From NCBI GenBank assembly GCA_052148295.1, contig JBKQIP010000162.1, forward strand, positions 15,501-79,500: a stretch of 64,000 nt of DNA. The letters are read 5' to 3'. Positions within the stretch are counted from its first letter, which is position 1. Each line of letters starts with the position of its first letter. Below the pieces are notes generated by a model. That model was not told the DNA's origin. It made no database searches and worked only from the letters and a program-made list of their open reading frames with translations. Below, in pieces: positions 26,540 through 36,873 of the stretch. This DNA comes from Bog-473 sp052148295 (GTDB taxonomy: Bacteria > Actinomycetota > Acidimicrobiia > Acidimicrobiales > RAAP-2). The position numbers and the translations under genes were made by a program.

Positions 26540-28166
26540 GATCCTCGTGCAGGGCGACGTTCTGCGCCCGTCCGGGCACCTGCACCCTGACCAGCGCCGG
26601 AGCGGTCTCTCCCAGCGCAGCCTCCAGTTCTCCGACCGTGGTCGCCTCGTGCACCGCGAGCCCGAAGCCGCGCGCCACGCTGCTGACGTCCGACGTGGGC
26701 GGCGTCCCGAAGAGCAATTCGAACCGCTCGGGCCCGAGGACATCGGCTTGCGGCAGGAACGAGAAGATGCCCCCTCCCCCGTTGTCGAGGACGACGAAGG
26801 TGCACGGGGCGGTGCCCAGGTTCACCAGGCCGGACACGTCGTGCAGGAAGGCCAGGTCCCCGAGCAGCGCCAGGGTCCGGCGCCCCGTCGCCGCCAGCCC
26901 GAGTGCGGTCGAGACCACGCCGTCGATCCCGTTGGCTCCACGATTGGCCAGTACCGGGGGCGGCGAGGGATGGGCCGGCGCGAACCACTCCATGTCGCGC
27001 ATGGGCATGGAGGCGGACGTCACGATGCTGGCGCCGGTGGCGGCCGCGTGGCGCCACAGCACCCGCGCCACCAGGGGCTCGCTCGGGTCGGGGCCGAGCG
27101 CACCGTCGATGGCCTTCTGGGCGCTGTCCTCCATTCCCTGCCACCGGGCGAGCCACCCCGGATCCCGACGGGCGACGTCACGCCCGGCCTCGTCGCGTCC
27201 GGCGGCCTCCACCCAGGCGTCCCCGTCCACCCGCTGGAATTCGGTCACCGCGTGGGCCGGGTCGGCCCACTGCCACCAGGGGTCGACCGCGACCACCCGG
27301 GCGCCGCGGGCCGCCGTCCGGCTGACGTAGTCGGCCACGGCCTTGGAGAGCCAGGGCGCGCCCAGGAGCACCACGGCGTCGGCCAGGGGCGGCTCCGCCC
27401 GCATGATGGCGTCGCCGGCGGCGATGGTCCCCTCCCCCCGGCAGCCCGAGCGGGGATCAGCCAGGACGGGCCAGCCGAGACGCCGTCCCAGGTCGAGGAG
27501 GGGCCGGCGGTGCGTCACCGCACCGGCCCCGGCGATGATGACGCCCCGACCGGGCAGCGGTCCCGACGGCGGGGCCGGCGATCGCCGCGGCGGGACCAGG
27601 GACGCCCCGGCCCGGGCCGGGAGCGGTCCGGCTTCGCCGACGAGAGGCTCTCGAAAGGCCAGATTGAGGTGGACCGGGCCCGGGCCCACAGGACCCGCCG
27701 TCGACTCGGCGAACGCTCGCCGCGCCAGGGGCCGCCAGGACGACTCCTGTTCGGCTCCCGGGACCCCGGGCGCACTGGCCCACCGGGTGGCGGTGGTGAA
27801 CAGCCCGATCTGGTCGATCGTCTGGGGGGCGCCCACGTCGTGCAGCTCGGGCGGGCGGTCGGCCGTGCAGACGATGAGGGCAACCCGGGCCTGGTGTGCC
27901 TCGACCACCGCCGGGTGCAGTTCCGCCGCCGCCGTGCCGCTGGTGGTGCAGATGACGGTGGGCACACCGGTGCCCAGGGCGATGCCCAGGGCGAAGAAGG
28001 CGGCGCTGCGCTCGTCGAGCTTCACGTGCACCCGCAACTCGGACCGGTTGGCCAGGGCAAGGGCCAGCGGTGTCGATCGCGAGCCGGGGCAGACCACGGC
28101 GTCGGTGACGCCGGCGCGCACCCATTCGTCCACCAAGGTGGCGGCGAAGGTGGCCTGTACGCTCAT
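26508..28166 (-). CDS. menD: SEPHCHC synthase (menaquinone biosynthesis)
   Basis: This 552-aa ThDP enzyme joins isochorismate and 2-oxoglutarate. VVCPGSRSTPLALALANR is the N-terminal signature, HVKLDERSAAFFALGIAL holds the catalytic Glu, and TTSGTAAAELHPAVVEA follows. The ThDP motif is GDLAFLHDVSGLVN...VVLDNGGGGIFSFLPQ. NRGANGIDGVVSTALG is also typical. Its ATG is only five nt from the divergent menH GTG. The 3' end overlaps the HNH gene. menF and menC are not in the window. Confidence 0.96.
   Translation of the reverse strand: MSVQATFAATLVDEWVRAGVTDAVVCPGSRSTPLALALANRSELRVHVKLDERSAAFFALGIALGTGVPTVICTTSGTAAAELHPAVVEAHQARVALIVCTADRPPELHDVGAPQTIDQIGLFTTATRWASAPGVPGAEQESSWRPLARRAFAESTAGPVGPGPVHLNLAFREPLVGEAGPLPARAGASLVPPRRSPAPPSGPLPGRGVIIAGAGAVTHRRPLLDLGRRLGWPVLADPRSGCRGEGTIAAGDAIMRAEPPLADAVVLLGAPWLSKAVADYVSRTAARGARVVAVDPWWQWADPAHAVTEFQRVDGDAWVEAAGRDEAGRDVARRDPGWLARWQGMEDSAQKAIDGALGPDPSEPLVARVLWRHAAATGASIVTSASMPMRDMEWFAPAHPSPPPVLANRGANGIDGVVSTALGLAATGRRTLALLGDLAFLHDVSGLVNLGTAPCTFVVLDNGGGGIFSFLPQADVLGPERFELLFGTPPTSDVSSVARGFGLAVHEATTVGELEAALGETAPALVRVQVPGRAQNVALHEDLNRAVRLALA
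28158..28163 (+). promoter_or_regulatory. -10 element for menH, inside the menD 5' end
   Basis: TACGCT lies eight nt before the menH GTG and covers the menD start codon region on the other strand. There is no room for a Shine-Dalgarno between the two start codons. Confidence 0.45.
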
Positions 28167-28171
28167 CCGAC

Positions 28172-28942
28172 GTGGCGCTCCATGTCGAGGTGCGCGGGTC
28201 CGGGCCGCCCCTGGTCCTGCTGCACGGGTTCACCCAGACGGCCCGTCTGTGGGGGCCCTTCGGCGACCTGCTGGCCCGCGATCACACGCTGGTCGGCATC
28301 GACCTGCCGGGCCACGCCGGCTCCGACGCGGTGCGGGCCGACCTCCCCGGCACGGCCACGCTGGTGGCCGAGGCGGCGGCCGCGACGCTCGGCGACCTTC
28401 CCTACGACGTGCTCGGCTACTCGCTCGGGGCCCGGGTCGCCCTCCACCTGGCCACCGGTTCCGACCCCCCGCCGGGTCGGATGATCGTGATCGGCGCCAC
28501 CGGTGGCATCGAGGACCCCGAGGCGCGCCGGGCGCGCCGGCAGGCCGACGAGGCGGCGGCGGCGGCGCTGGAGGCTTCGGGCGACGTCGACGCCTTCCTC
28601 GTCCGGTGGCTCGGCGGCCCGCTCTTCGCCCACCTGGGGGCCGCCGCGCTCACCGAGGAGCGGCGCCGCAACACGGCGGACGGGCTCGCATCGAGCCTCC
28701 GCCTGGCCGGCACGGGCACACAGGAGCCCCTGTGGGAGCGCCTGGCCACCCTGACCACCCCCGTCCTGGCCCTGGCCGGGAGCGACGACTCCCGCTTCGC
28801 CGCCCACGCCCTCCGCCTGGCGGGCGGCGCGGCTCAGACGGTGGCCTCGCTCGTGCCCGGGGGCGGCCACGCCGTCCACCTTCAGCAACCGACCGTGGTG
28901 GCCCGGCATGTCCGTCACTGGTTGACCCGGCCGGCGCACTAG
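28172..28942 (+). CDS. menH: Alpha/beta hydrolase, probably SHCHC synthase MenH
   Basis: This is a 256-aa alpha/beta hydrolase. LVLLHGFTQTARLWGPF is the oxyanion loop, VLGYSLGARVALHLA carries the nucleophile Ser (near 86), LALAGSDDSRF the acid and GGGHAVHLQQP the catalytic His. The GYSLGARVA elbow and GFTQT loop are characteristic of MenH, which releases pyruvate from SEPHCHC. Placement next to menD supports the assignment. The GTG start has a leaderless-type TACGCT upstream. The stop shares a CTAG palindrome with the menA stop. Confidence 0.87.
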   Translation: MALHVEVRGSGPPLVLLHGFTQTARLWGPFGDLLARDHTLVGIDLPGHAGSDAVRADLPGTATLVAEAAAATLGDLPYDVLGYSLGARVALHLATGSDPPPGRMIVIGATGGIEDPEARRARRQADEAAAAALEASGDVDAFLVRWLGGPLFAHLGAAALTEERRRNTADGLASSLRLAGTGTQEPLWERLATLTTPVLALAGSDDSRFAAHALRLAGGAAQTVASLVPGGGHAVHLQQPTVVARHVRHWLTRPAH

Positions 28943-29925
28943 CTCGACCCGATCACGATCCCCAACGTGAGGAGGAGGCCCACGCCGATCTGCAGCCGCG
29001 CCGTGGCCCCCAGCAGGGGGAGGAGCTTCCTGCCGGTGCGCTCGCTGAGGGCGATGCGGACCGGGTACAGACTCAAGGGAAGCGCCGCCAGCGCCAACAG
29101 GGACCAGGCGTTCCAGCGGTGCAGGACCCCGATGGCCAGGGCGGTGCCCAACAGCAGCGCCACGTAGAGGAAACCGGCCCGCCGGCGTCCGAGGCGCACG
29201 GCCACCGTCCGCTTGCCCGCCACCGCGTCGGTCTCGATGTCCCGCATGTTGTTGGCCTCGAGCAGCGCGACGGCCAGCAGGCCCACCGCGGCCCCGGTCC
29301 ACAGGGGATAGGCCCAGTCGAAGTGGTAGGTGTACACGAGCGAGCCGTGGACCAGGCTGAAGGGGGCGTGCTGGACGTAGGCCGATCCGGCCGTGGCCAC
29401 CAGCCCGAAGAAGATGAACACGAAGACCTCGCCCAGCCCCAGATACCCGTAGGGGTGGGGCCCCCCCGTGTAGGCCCAGCCGGCCAGGCCGCAGACGAGA
29501 CCGACCACGATGAGCCACCAGCTGACGTGGGCGGCCAGGTACAGGCCGGCCAGCGCGGCGACCCCGAAGGAGACCAGGGCGGCGATCTTGACGGCGCGCA
29601 CGCTGGCCAGGCCGCCGGCCACCAGGCGGACCGGGCCCACCCTCACCTCGTCGGTGCCCCGCACGCCGTCGGCGTAGTCGTTGACGTAGTTCGTCCCGAT
29701 CTGGATGAAGAGGGCGACGACCAGCGCGCACAGGGCGTTGGTCCAGTTGACGTCGTGCATCAGGTAGCCGGCGGGTCGCCCGTGGCCCGCCCGGGCCGGG
29801 GAGGTGATGACCAGTCGCCCGCTCGAGGCATACCCCACGGCGGTGCCCACGGCCACCGGGACGATGGCCGCCGGGAACGTACGCGGGCGCGCGCCGGCCA
29901 CCCACAGCCGCCACGAAGTGGTCAC
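28939..29925 (-). CDS. menA: 1,4-dihydroxy-2-naphthoate polyprenyltransferase
   Basis: This 328-aa integral membrane UbiA-family enzyme has about nine hydrophobic helices and attaches the polyprenyl chain to DHNA. The first Asp-rich motif is NYVNDYADGVRGTDE (near 80), and the second is NNMRDIETDAVAGKRTVAV (near 227). WRLWVAGARPRTFPAAIVPV is the usual MenA start. The GTG overlaps the menB stop in GTGA. At its 3' end the stop codon overlaps the menH stop in CTAG. Confidence 0.96.
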   Translation of the reverse strand: MTTSWRLWVAGARPRTFPAAIVPVAVGTAVGYASSGRLVITSPARAGHGRPAGYLMHDVNWTNALCALVVALFIQIGTNYVNDYADGVRGTDEVRVGPVRLVAGGLASVRAVKIAALVSFGVAALAGLYLAAHVSWWLIVVGLVCGLAGWAYTGGPHPYGYLGLGEVFVFIFFGLVATAGSAYVQHAPFSLVHGSLVYTYHFDWAYPLWTGAAVGLLAVALLEANNMRDIETDAVAGKRTVAVRLGRRRAGFLYVALLLGTALAIGVLHRWNAWSLLALAALPLSLYPVRIALSERTGRKLLPLLGATARLQIGVGLLLTLGIVIGSS

Positions 29926-30812
29926 GGCCGCCGGGGGAAACGGGAGAAGTCCGGGGCGCGGTGCTCGAGGAACGCGTTGCGGCCCTCCTGTCCTTCTTCG
30001 GACATGTAGAAGAGCATGGTGGCGTCCCCGGCCAGCTGCTGGACACCGGCCAGACCGTCATCGGCCGCGTTCATGCCGGCCTTGATCATCCGCAGCGCGA
30101 TGGGCGACAGGCTCAGGATCTGGCGGCACCAGGCCACGGTCTCCGCCTCGAGGTCGTCGAGGGCGACCACGGCGTTGACCAGCCCCCAGTCGAGCGCCTG
30201 GGCGGCGTCGTACTGGCGGCACAGGAACCAGACCTCCTTGGCCCGCTTGAGGCCGATGGTGCGGGCCAGCAGCGACGAGCCGTACCCGCCGTCGAAGCTC
30301 CCCACCTTGGGCCCGGTCTGACCGAAGCGCGCGTTGTCGGCCGCGATGGAAAGGTCGCACACCAGGTGGAGGATGTGGCCGCCCCCGATGGCATAACCGG
30401 CGACCATGGCGATGATCGGCTTGGGGATACGACGCATGAGGACCTGCAGATCGAGCACGTTGAGGCGGCCGATGCCCTGCGCCGCCACCTCGTCGTCACC
30501 GATATAGCCGTCGTCGCCCCGGATCTTCTGGTCGCCGCCCGAGCAGAAGGCGTCGGGGCCCTCGCCGCACAGGATGATGACCCCCACGTGGGGGTCGTCG
30601 CGCGCCATGGTGAAGGCGTCAGTCAGCTCGAAGAGGGTCTGCGGCCGGAAGGCGTTCCGGCGCTCGGGACGGCAGATGGTCAGCTTGGCGATGCCCTCGG
30701 CCACCTCGTAACGGATGTCGGTGAACGTACCCGATGGCTCCCATTGCGGCGCCGGGAGCGCTCGAAGTTCATGGAGGGGATCATGGGGACTTCCGGTGAC
30801 CACGGTGTGCAC
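29922..30812 (-). CDS. menB: 1,4-dihydroxy-2-naphthoyl-CoA synthase
   Basis: This 296-aa crotonase-fold enzyme closes the naphthoate ring. RPERRNAFRPQTLFEL, AFCSGGDQKIRGDDGY and MVAGYAIGGGHILHLVCDL are the CoA and oxyanion motifs. ARFGQTGPKVGSFDGGYGSSLLAR is diagnostic of MenB, with the active-site Asp and Tyr. The C-terminal YMSEEGQEGRNAFLEHRAPDFSRFPR also matches. The GTG at 30812 lies 19 nt from the divergent menE start. Later in-frame starts would shorten the unconserved N-terminus. Confidence 0.96.
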   Translation of the reverse strand: MHTVVTGSPHDPLHELRALPAPQWEPSGTFTDIRYEVAEGIAKLTICRPERRNAFRPQTLFELTDAFTMARDDPHVGVIILCGEGPDAFCSGGDQKIRGDDGYIGDDEVAAQGIGRLNVLDLQVLMRRIPKPIIAMVAGYAIGGGHILHLVCDLSIAADNARFGQTGPKVGSFDGGYGSSLLARTIGLKRAKEVWFLCRQYDAAQALDWGLVNAVVALDDLEAETVAWCRQILSLSPIALRMIKAGMNAADDGLAGVQQLAGDATMLFYMSEEGQEGRNAFLEHRAPDFSRFPRRP

Positions 30813-30819
30813 AGGGACC

Positions 30820-30825
30820 TACGCT
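30820..30825 (+). promoter_or_regulatory. -10 element for leaderless menE
   Basis: TACGCT, then six nt (ACCGCT), then GTG at 30832. The whole divergent gap to menB is 19 nt, so the promoter core lies within the menB 5' end. Confidence 0.5.
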
Positions 30826-30831
30826 ACCGCT

Positions 30832-32034
30832 GTGCCTGAACTCGTCGCACTTGACCTACCAGGGGGAACAGGCTTCGTCGACACCCTGCGGGCGGTCTGG
30901 GACACCGGCGACGCCGCCGCGCCGCTCGATCCCCGGCTCCCCGACACCGCCCGCCGGGCCCTGCTGGCGGCGTTGCGACCGACCCGCGTGGTCGGCTCCG
31001 ACGGGGCCTTCCACCGCATCGGCGACGGGCTGCCGGTCGAAGAGGGCGACGCCCTGGTGGTGGCCACGAGCGGGTCCTCGGGTGCGCCCCGTGGGGTCGT
31101 CCTCACCCACCACGCGCTGGCGGCCTCGGCCCGGGCCACCTCGGAGCGACTCGGCGTCGACCCCGATCGGCACGCCTGGCTGTGCTGCCTGCCGCTGTCG
31201 CACGTCGGAGGGCTCTCGGTGGTGACCCGCGCCCTGCTGACCGGCACGCCGCTCAGGGTGCTGCCCGGCTTCGATGCCGACGCGGTCCAACGGCTCGGTC
31301 GCTCGGGTGAGGTCACCCACGTCTCGCTGGTGGCCACGGGGCTCCGCCGTATCGATGCCGGGGCCTTCACCTGCGTCCTGCTCGGCGGCAGCCGGCCGCC
31401 CGAGACGCTCGCCCCCAACGTGGTGGTCACCTACGGCCTGACCGAGACGGGCTCGGGGGTGCTCTACGACGGGGTCCCGCTGGACGGCGTCGAGGTGGCA
31501 CTTGCCCACTTCGGCGATGGTGACGGCGATGGCGATGGCGACGGCTATGGCGATGGCGATGGCGAAGTACTCCTGCGCGCCCCGATGCTGATGCGGTGTT
31601 ACCGCGACGGCGACGACGGCCGGGTCGTCGGGCCCGACGGCACGCGCACGTGGTTCGCCACCGGGGACGCCGGGTACCTGACCGACAAGGGGGCCATCGC
31701 CGTCCGCGGCCGGGTGGCCGAGGTCATCGTCACCGGGGGCGAGAAGGTCTGGCCCGACGCCGTCGAGCGCGTCCTGTCCACGCACGCCGGTGTGGCCGAG
31801 GTGGCCGTCTGGAAGCGTCCCGACCCCGAATGGGGTGAGCGGGTGGTGGCCTGGGTGGTGCCGGGGACGGAGGGGTCGGCGGAGGGGTCACCGGCGGTGA
31901 CCCCGACGGCCCAGGAGCTGGCCGACCTGGTCAGGGCCACTCTCTCCCCCTGGGCCGCGCCGAAGGAAGTCGTCTACGTGACCGAACTGCCCCGCACGCC
32001 GTCGGGCAAGGTGCGGCGGAGCGCACTGGCCTGA
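30832..32034 (+). CDS. menE: o-Succinylbenzoate-CoA ligase
   Basis: This 400-aa ANL-family adenylating enzyme activates o-succinylbenzoate. VVATSGSSGAPRGVVLTHHAL is the P-loop, CCLPLSHVGGLSVV is MenE-typical, VVTYGLTETGSG is the adenylate motif, and WFATGDAGYLTDKG with VIVTGGEKVWPDAVE forms the hinge. The C-terminal PSGKVRRSAL holds the catalytic Lys. A Gly-Asp repeat (about residues 228-245) is inserted before LLRAPMLMRCYRDG and is encoded by a 6-bp DNA repeat. Length is near the short actinobacterial MenE class. Confidence 0.93.
   Translation: MPELVALDLPGGTGFVDTLRAVWDTGDAAAPLDPRLPDTARRALLAALRPTRVVGSDGAFHRIGDGLPVEEGDALVVATSGSSGAPRGVVLTHHALAASARATSERLGVDPDRHAWLCCLPLSHVGGLSVVTRALLTGTPLRVLPGFDADAVQRLGRSGEVTHVSLVATGLRRIDAGAFTCVLLGGSRPPETLAPNVVVTYGLTETGSGVLYDGVPLDGVEVALAHFGDGDGDGDGDGYGDGDGEVLLRAPMLMRCYRDGDDGRVVGPDGTRTWFATGDAGYLTDKGAIAVRGRVAEVIVTGGEKVWPDAVERVLSTHAGVAEVAVWKRPDPEWGERVVAWVVPGTEGSAEGSPAVTPTAQELADLVRATLSPWAAPKEVVYVTELPRTPSGKVRRSALA
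31513..31566. repeat. 6-bp in-frame repeat in menE
   Basis: Nine consecutive hexamers of GGCGAT type (with GGTGAC, GGCGAC, GGCTAT and GGCGAA variants) encode alternating Gly-Asp in a surface loop of MenE. Unit changes would keep the reading frame. Confidence 0.9.
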
Positions 32035-32044
32035 GCGGCCGCCG

Positions 32045-32139
32045 CGCCCCGACCGGCTGGGGCGGGGGCGCCTTCGGAGGCCCACGCCGAGTCGCCCCGA
32101 CCGGCTGGGGCGGGGGGCCTTCGGGGGCCCACGCCGAGT
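32045..32139. repeat. 48-bp tandem repeat in the menE/SDR convergent gap
   Basis: Two copies (32045-32092 and 32093-32139, the second one base shorter) and the start of a third contain CCCC-GACCGGCT-GGGG and GCCT-TCGG-AGGC style inverted repeats. They could serve as GC hairpin terminators for menE (plus) and the SDR gene (minus). The rest of 32035-32215 is equally GC-rich and non-coding. Confidence 0.75.
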
Positions 32140-32182
32140 CGCCCCGCTCGGATGGGCCGGGAGCCCCGGGCGCGTCCGGCCA

Positions 32183-32218
32183 GCCGGTCAGCCGGTCAGC
32201 CGGCCGGTCAGCCGGTCA
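32183..32218. repeat. 8-bp tandem repeat containing the SDR stop codon
   Basis: Copies of GCCGGTCA (TGACCGGC on the SDR coding strand), interrupted once by a 4-nt half unit. The copy nearest the gene supplies the SDR stop TGA and the array continues downstream, mirroring the 7-mer at nfuA. Confidence 0.85.
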
Positions 32219-32980
32219 GCCGACGCCCCCGGAGGGTTGCCTGGTGGTACCGCCGTCGACGATCAGGGTCTGCCCGGTGATCCACGACGCGGCATCAGAG
32301 GCGAGGAAGAGGGCCGCCGTGGCGACGTCGTCGGGCAGGCCCAAGCGCCGGAGGGGGATATGGGCGGCGATGCGCTCCTCACCCGGCCCCTCCCACAGGG
32401 CTTGGGCCAGCTTGGTCTTGATCAGCCCCGGGGCCAGCGCGTTGACCCTGATGTCCGGAGCGAGCTCGAACGCCAGCTGCCGCGTGATGTGCAACACGGC
32501 CGCCTTGGTCACGTTGTACCAACCGATGTTGGGCTCGACCGACAGACCACCGATGGAGGCCACATTGACGATCGAACCGCCGAGCCCGGCCTTCACGGCG
32601 TAGGACGACCACATGAGCACCGCCCATTGGTTCACTTCGAAGGTCTTTTGGGCCCGCGCCTGATCGATGTCGATCATGCGCCCGAAGTAGGGATTGGTGC
32701 CGGCGTTGTTGACCAGGACGTCGAGGGAACCGAACCGCTCGACCGTCTCGGCCACGCAGTCCCGCGCCTGCTCGCCGTCCTCCACGTGGGCCACCTTCCA
32801 CGCCACCCGCCCCGGGCGGCCGGCCTCGAGGGAGGCGGCAGCCTGGGCCAGGTCCTCGGCCGTGCGTGAGGCGAGCATCACGTTGGCGCCGGCCTCCATG
32901 AAGCGACCGGCGATGGACAGGCCGATGCCACGGCTGGCCCCGGTGATGAGGGCCGTCCTTCCCTCGAGCTCGAGTTCCAC
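32216..32980 (-). CDS. Short-chain dehydrogenase/reductase (SDR)
   Basis: This is a 254-aa classical SDR. ALITGASRGIGLSIA is the dinucleotide-binding TGxxxGIG, and LVNNAGTNP the NNAG motif. NVASIGGLSVEPNIGWYNVTKAAV holds the catalytic Ser-Tyr-Lys (YxxxK). DIRVNALAPGLIKTKL and TGQTLIVDGGTTRQP complete a 3-oxoacyl-reductase-like scaffold. The substrate is unknown. GTG at 32980 (VELELEGRTALITG) is preferred over a longer frame reaching 33025, because that would run into the divergent promoter at 33020. The stop codon sits in an 8-bp tandem repeat. Confidence 0.87.
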   Translation of the reverse strand: MELELEGRTALITGASRGIGLSIAGRFMEAGANVMLASRTAEDLAQAAASLEAGRPGRVAWKVAHVEDGEQARDCVAETVERFGSLDVLVNNAGTNPYFGRMIDIDQARAQKTFEVNQWAVLMWSSYAVKAGLGGSIVNVASIGGLSVEPNIGWYNVTKAAVLHITRQLAFELAPDIRVNALAPGLIKTKLAQALWEGPGEERIAAHIPLRRLGLPDDVATAALFLASDAASWITGQTLIVDGGTTRQPSGGVG

Positions 32981-33019
32981 AGGGGGAGCCTTGCACGCCG
33001 GTCCCCCCGTGGTGAGCCA

Positions 33020-33025
33020 TAGCAT
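33020..33025 (+). promoter_or_regulatory. -10 element for the DUF255 gene
   Basis: TAGCAT, then seven nt (CGGAGCC), then GTG at 33033. No Shine-Dalgarno of the usual strength is present. This lies within the 52-nt divergent gap with the SDR gene. Confidence 0.45.
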
Positions 33026-33032
33026 CGGAGCC

Positions 33033-35047
<2,015 letters not shown>

Positions 35048-35051
<4 letters not shown>

Positions 35052-36022
35052 CCGACGACCTGACTGACGACCTGACCGCCGACCGGGCCGACGACCGCAG
35101 CGATGGCTCCGCCGGCGAGCGGACCGTCGAGCAGGCCGCCGCTTCTGACGGCACCCCGCCCGACATCGCCACCGGCGCCACTGACGGCGCCCCTCCGCAC
35201 GCACCGGCCGACGCCCGCACCGACGCCCGCACCGACGCTCGCGACGGCCCCGCTGGCGCCACCGCCGGATCCACCCCCGCCGGCACGAAGCCGCCCAGGA
35301 CCCGGCGCGCCCCGGCCGGGGAGAAGGGGACCGACCCCCGGGCGCTCATGCGCCGTTCGGCCCGCCGGAGGGAGAGGATCCCCACGTCGGGTGGGTCCAC
35401 CCTGCACCTGTTGGTCCTGGCCTCCACCGTGGAGGACACCACCGTGGTCGACCTGGCCACCCGCACCGTCATGCGGGTACGGGTGCCCTGGCCCGAGAAC
35501 TACGAGCCGGACATCACGGTGTTCGAAGTAGTGGAGATCACCCTGGCCGACGACCCCGAACGGGACGACCTGGCCCAGCCCGAGGCCACCACGGCGGCCG
35601 ACCTCCCCCGCCACATCGGGACGCTCCGGGGGCGCCACGTGCGCAAGCTCCTGCGGCGCATGGCGGCCAGCCCCGAGGGACCCCTGCTGGGCTTCCCGGG
35701 CCCTTCGGCCCCCTACTGGGAATTCCGTGGCTTCCGCCCGTCGGTGGCCCTGATCGAGCCGACACGCAGCCCCCAACTGATCCGCCGCGAGGGCGACGGC
35801 ACCACCTGGGTGCGCTTCGGGTGGGACCGGGACGACGTGTGGCTCCCGGTCGAGGATCGTCAGGCCGCGCGTGCCCTCGACGCCGCCCGGCGCGAGCGCC
35901 TGAGCGGCAAGAGCCTGGCCACCGCGCTGGGCTTCGAGCCGCAGTACCTCTTAGTGACCGTCAGCCCGCCACGGGACGGGCACTGCTACAAGGTCTGCGC
36001 GGCCATCCTGCCCCGAGGCTGA
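35048..36022 (+). CDS. Hypothetical protein with disordered N-terminus
   Basis: This 324-aa protein is translationally coupled (ATGA) to the DUF255 gene. Residues 1-110 are low-complexity, rich in Asp, Thr, Ala and Pro, with short repeats (DDLTDDLTADRADD and DARTDARTDARD), then a basic patch (RRSARRRERIP). The remaining 200 residues look folded, including LHLLVLASTVEDTTVVDLAT, RVPWPENYEPDITVFEVVEI and GPSAPYWEFRGFRPSVALIEP. I do not recognise the family. It may be a partner of the upstream protein. A 12-bp tandem repeat begins at its stop codon. Confidence 0.6.
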
Positions 36023-36068
36023 CGTCGAGACCGGCGTCGAGACCGGCGTCGAGGGCCGACGCCGAGGC
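36021..36068. repeat. 12-bp tandem repeat starting at a stop codon
   Basis: Units GACGTCGAGACC (36021-36032), GGCGTCGAGACC (36033-36044), GGCGTCGAGGGC (36045-36056) and a decayed fourth start within the TGA of the gene ending at 36022 and fill most of the short convergent gap. Confidence 0.85.
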
Positions 36069-36097
36069 GACCCGGGTGCCACCCCGAACGGCGTGCC

Positions 36098-36769
36098 TCA
36101 GCGGCCGAGCTTGCCGCCGGCGAGGTCCTCGGCCATGGCCCAGCCGAAGGCGACCAGACGGTCGCCGCGGTCGGCGTCGAAACCCCCGAAGTGCTGCTCG
36201 ACGCCGTCGGGGATCTTCACCTTGGTGGCCAAGAAGTCCAGCCCACCGGCCACCGAGCCGTCACCCTTGAGGATGAACGTGCGGTCGTCGAGCCGGGACT
36301 CGCAGCCGAAGCGCTTCGACAGCCGGCGGGCCCAGGCCCGCTCCTCTCCCGAGGACTTGTGCTCGGGGAACGGCACCACGTCCTGGAGTCCGGCGAAGGC
36401 GCGGAACCCCTGGGGCGACAGCAGGCGGGTCCCCAGGAGGACGTCCTCGTCGGGGAAGGCCAGCAGGGCGCGTCGGTACTGGTCGGCCATGATCGCCTTG
36501 AGGGCCGCCTCGGCCCGCGAGGTGCGGTCGACCAGGGCCAGCCCGACCAGCAGCGACGGCGTCCCCCCGATCCGCTCCAGCGTGCAGAAGGAGTAGCCCC
36601 GCAGTTTGTTCCCCTCCCGGGCGTGTGTGATCAGCACCCACGATTCGCGCTCCTTGGACAGGAATCCGATATCGAACCCCGGTGCACGTTCCGCACACAG
36701 GTCGGCCATCTCCACCAGCTCAGCATCACTGAGCGCAGTGCAATCCTTGGTGCTCACTACGATCGGCAT
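36098..36769 (-). CDS. Hypothetical protein, possibly GNAT-like fold
   Basis: This 223-aa soluble protein begins MPIVVSTKDCTALSDAELVEMADL. Strand-like segments SWVLITHAREGNKLRGYSF and SLLVGLALVDR, followed by AALKAIMADQYRRALLAF, give a weak resemblance to the acyl-CoA acetyltransferase topology, but no P-loop (Q/RxxGxG/A) is clear, so function is unassigned. It looks evenly coding, with normal GC-rich third positions. The ATG has TAGAAT six nt upstream, suggesting a leaderless transcript. It lies downstream of dnaE and convergent with the gene at 35048. Confidence 0.55.
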   Translation of the reverse strand: MPIVVSTKDCTALSDAELVEMADLCAERAPGFDIGFLSKERESWVLITHAREGNKLRGYSFCTLERIGGTPSLLVGLALVDRTSRAEAALKAIMADQYRRALLAFPDEDVLLGTRLLSPQGFRAFAGLQDVVPFPEHKSSGEERAWARRLSKRFGCESRLDDRTFILKGDGSVAGGLDFLATKVKIPDGVEQHFGGFDADRGDRLVAFGWAMAEDLAGGKLGR

Positions 36770-36775
36770 GGCGCG

Positions 36776-36781
36776 ATTCTA
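36776..36781 (-). promoter_or_regulatory. -10 element for the gene at 36769
   Basis: TAGAAT, then six nt (CGCGCC), then ATG. A small GCCCA/TGGGC hairpin lies further upstream (about 36817-36829), possibly ending dnaE. Confidence 0.5.
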
Positions 36782-36873
36782 GTGGCTGCCCGGCGATCTT
36801 TCCCAACCGCCCTGATGCCCACGGTGGGCCCCGGTGGCGCCCGTCCCCCCTGGTGGCCCTGGTCAAGGTCGGC

